The notes beneath the pieces were generated by a model. It was not told the DNA's origin. It worked only from the letters and a program-made list of their open reading frames with translations, and did no database searches. The translations under genes were made by a program, and so were the position numbers. DNA of 13,001 nt from Microcaldota archaeon (GTDB lineage Archaea; Micrarchaeota; Micrarchaeia; Micrarchaeales; CABMGC01), in contig JAJYXH010000107.1 of assembly GCA_021791075.1 (NCBI GenBank), positions 1 to 13,001 of the forward strand, in the 5' to 3' direction. Positions 12,596 through 13,001 of this stretch are shown in pieces (position 1 is the stretch's first letter; each line of letters opens with the position of its first letter).

Positions 12596-12909
12596 TTTTG
12601 TAACTTTCACAGAAGCGCCGTGTTGAATGAATAGGGGTTTGTCGCCTTCCACTAATCCACGATTTTGGTATTCCACATAAGTCTTCCTCGTAAAGCCCCT
12701 CTGGCGATCGGTATGAAAGAGGAAAAAAAAACAAAGAGATTATGTTCTTCCTTGTAGAAAAAACCAACCTGCCGCCGTCGAGTAGTACTTTTGATATCTC
12801 CTCTGTTCACCGAGTGTGTTCTTGTGAAAACCACACAACCGTTCTTATTACCGTACCTATATTGAATTTCTGACTTATAGCTTTCCTTGAAAATCTTACA
12901 ACTACATTT

Positions 12910-12928
12910 GAAACGACAACATCGTTTC
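12910..12928. repeat. Inverted repeat GAAACGA / TCGTTTC
   Basis: Perfect 7-base arms at 12910-12916 and 12922-12928 surround the loop CAACA. No U-tract follows directly, so it is not an obvious terminator. It occurs once in the window, so it is not a CRISPR repeat array. Confidence 0.45.
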
Positions 12929-13001
12929 GATAGGTATTAGAGTGGCAACACTTTTAACGATTTCTGCGTCCAACTTTCTGACAAAATGCCCCATAACCAG
13001 A

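Larger units (their letters stand above)
12487..13001. other. AT-rich stretch without a supported gene
   Basis: No frame here is long or protein-like enough to call. The open frames at 12561-12767 and 12652-12834 (minus) overlap each other, have odd composition (runs of Phe, Ser, Arg) and no ribosome-binding site. Part of the stretch is rich in TATA-like sequence (12530-12560) and in small repeats: inverted repeats 12569-12576/12588-12595 and 12910-12916/12922-12928, and ACCATTAC twice (12517-12524, 12576-12583). It contains a run of nine A at about 12723-12731. It could hold an RNA gene, promoters for an outside gene, or decayed sequence; I see no recognisable RNase P, SRP or C/D-box RNA. 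Confidence 0.5.

Noticed and set aside
12561..12834. Two overlapping minus-strand frames of 60-68 codons
   Set aside because: They overlap in different frames, have runs of Phe/Ser/Arg unlike the other proteins here, no ribosome-binding site and no family resemblance.
12910..12928. Possible CRISPR repeat because of the GAAAC-type palindrome
   Set aside because: There is only one copy and no repeat-spacer periodicity in the window.
12902..13000. Open minus-strand frame entering from the right edge, ending at 12902, 32 codons (…VRKLDAEIVKSVATLIPIET…)
   Set aside because: It could be the end of a gene beyond the window, but 32 open codons at an edge are easily met by chance and no family is recognisable.

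Overview
The window comes from an archaeon. Archaea-specific markers are a paired GatD/GatE Glu-tRNA(Gln) amidotransferase, a TFE (TFIIE-alpha-like) transcription factor, aIF2-alpha, ribosomal protein L44e, a GINS subunit, a PAC2 protein and an initiator tRNA with the archaeal A1-U72 pair. TATA-like boxes stand in front of most transcription units. Genes are compact and mostly on the minus strand. Base composition is moderate, and arginine is usually coded by AGG/AGA. A DPANN/Micrarchaeota-like lineage would fit, but this is only a guess.

Layout from left to right. (1) 1-790 is the left-end side of an IS1341-type (IS200/IS605-group) element whose tnpB runs off the left edge. (2) 838-1775 holds a DUF1059 mini-protein and a phosphoserine-phosphatase-like HAD hydrolase. 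(3) 1876-1948 is tRNA-Gly(GCC), the only clear plus-strand gene. (4) 1981-2753 is an unrecognised pair: a 49-codon gene overlapping a 208-codon gene by ATGA. (5) 2864-7558 is a tight minus-strand run read in the order gatD, gatE, AIM24-family protein, Nudix hydrolase, small GNAT. (6) 7635 to about 8978 is a second, intact TnpB element with a recognisable right end and predicted omega-RNA. It sits exactly between gatD and tRNA-Gly(CCC). (7) 8989-11362 is an information-processing operon, read GINS, L44e, aIF2-alpha, PAC2, tRNA-Gly(CCC). (8) 11497-12434 holds the initiator tRNA and TFE. (9) 12435-13001 is AT-rich, holds the TFE promoter, and has no gene I can support.

The genes mostly serve translation and its start (initiator tRNA, aIF2-alpha, L44e, two glycine tRNAs, GatDE for Gln-tRNA), plus transcription initiation (TFE), replication (GINS) and protein quality control (PAC2). 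The unusual parts are the histone-H1-like repeat tail on TFE, the orphan overlapping gene pair, and the two TnpB elements.
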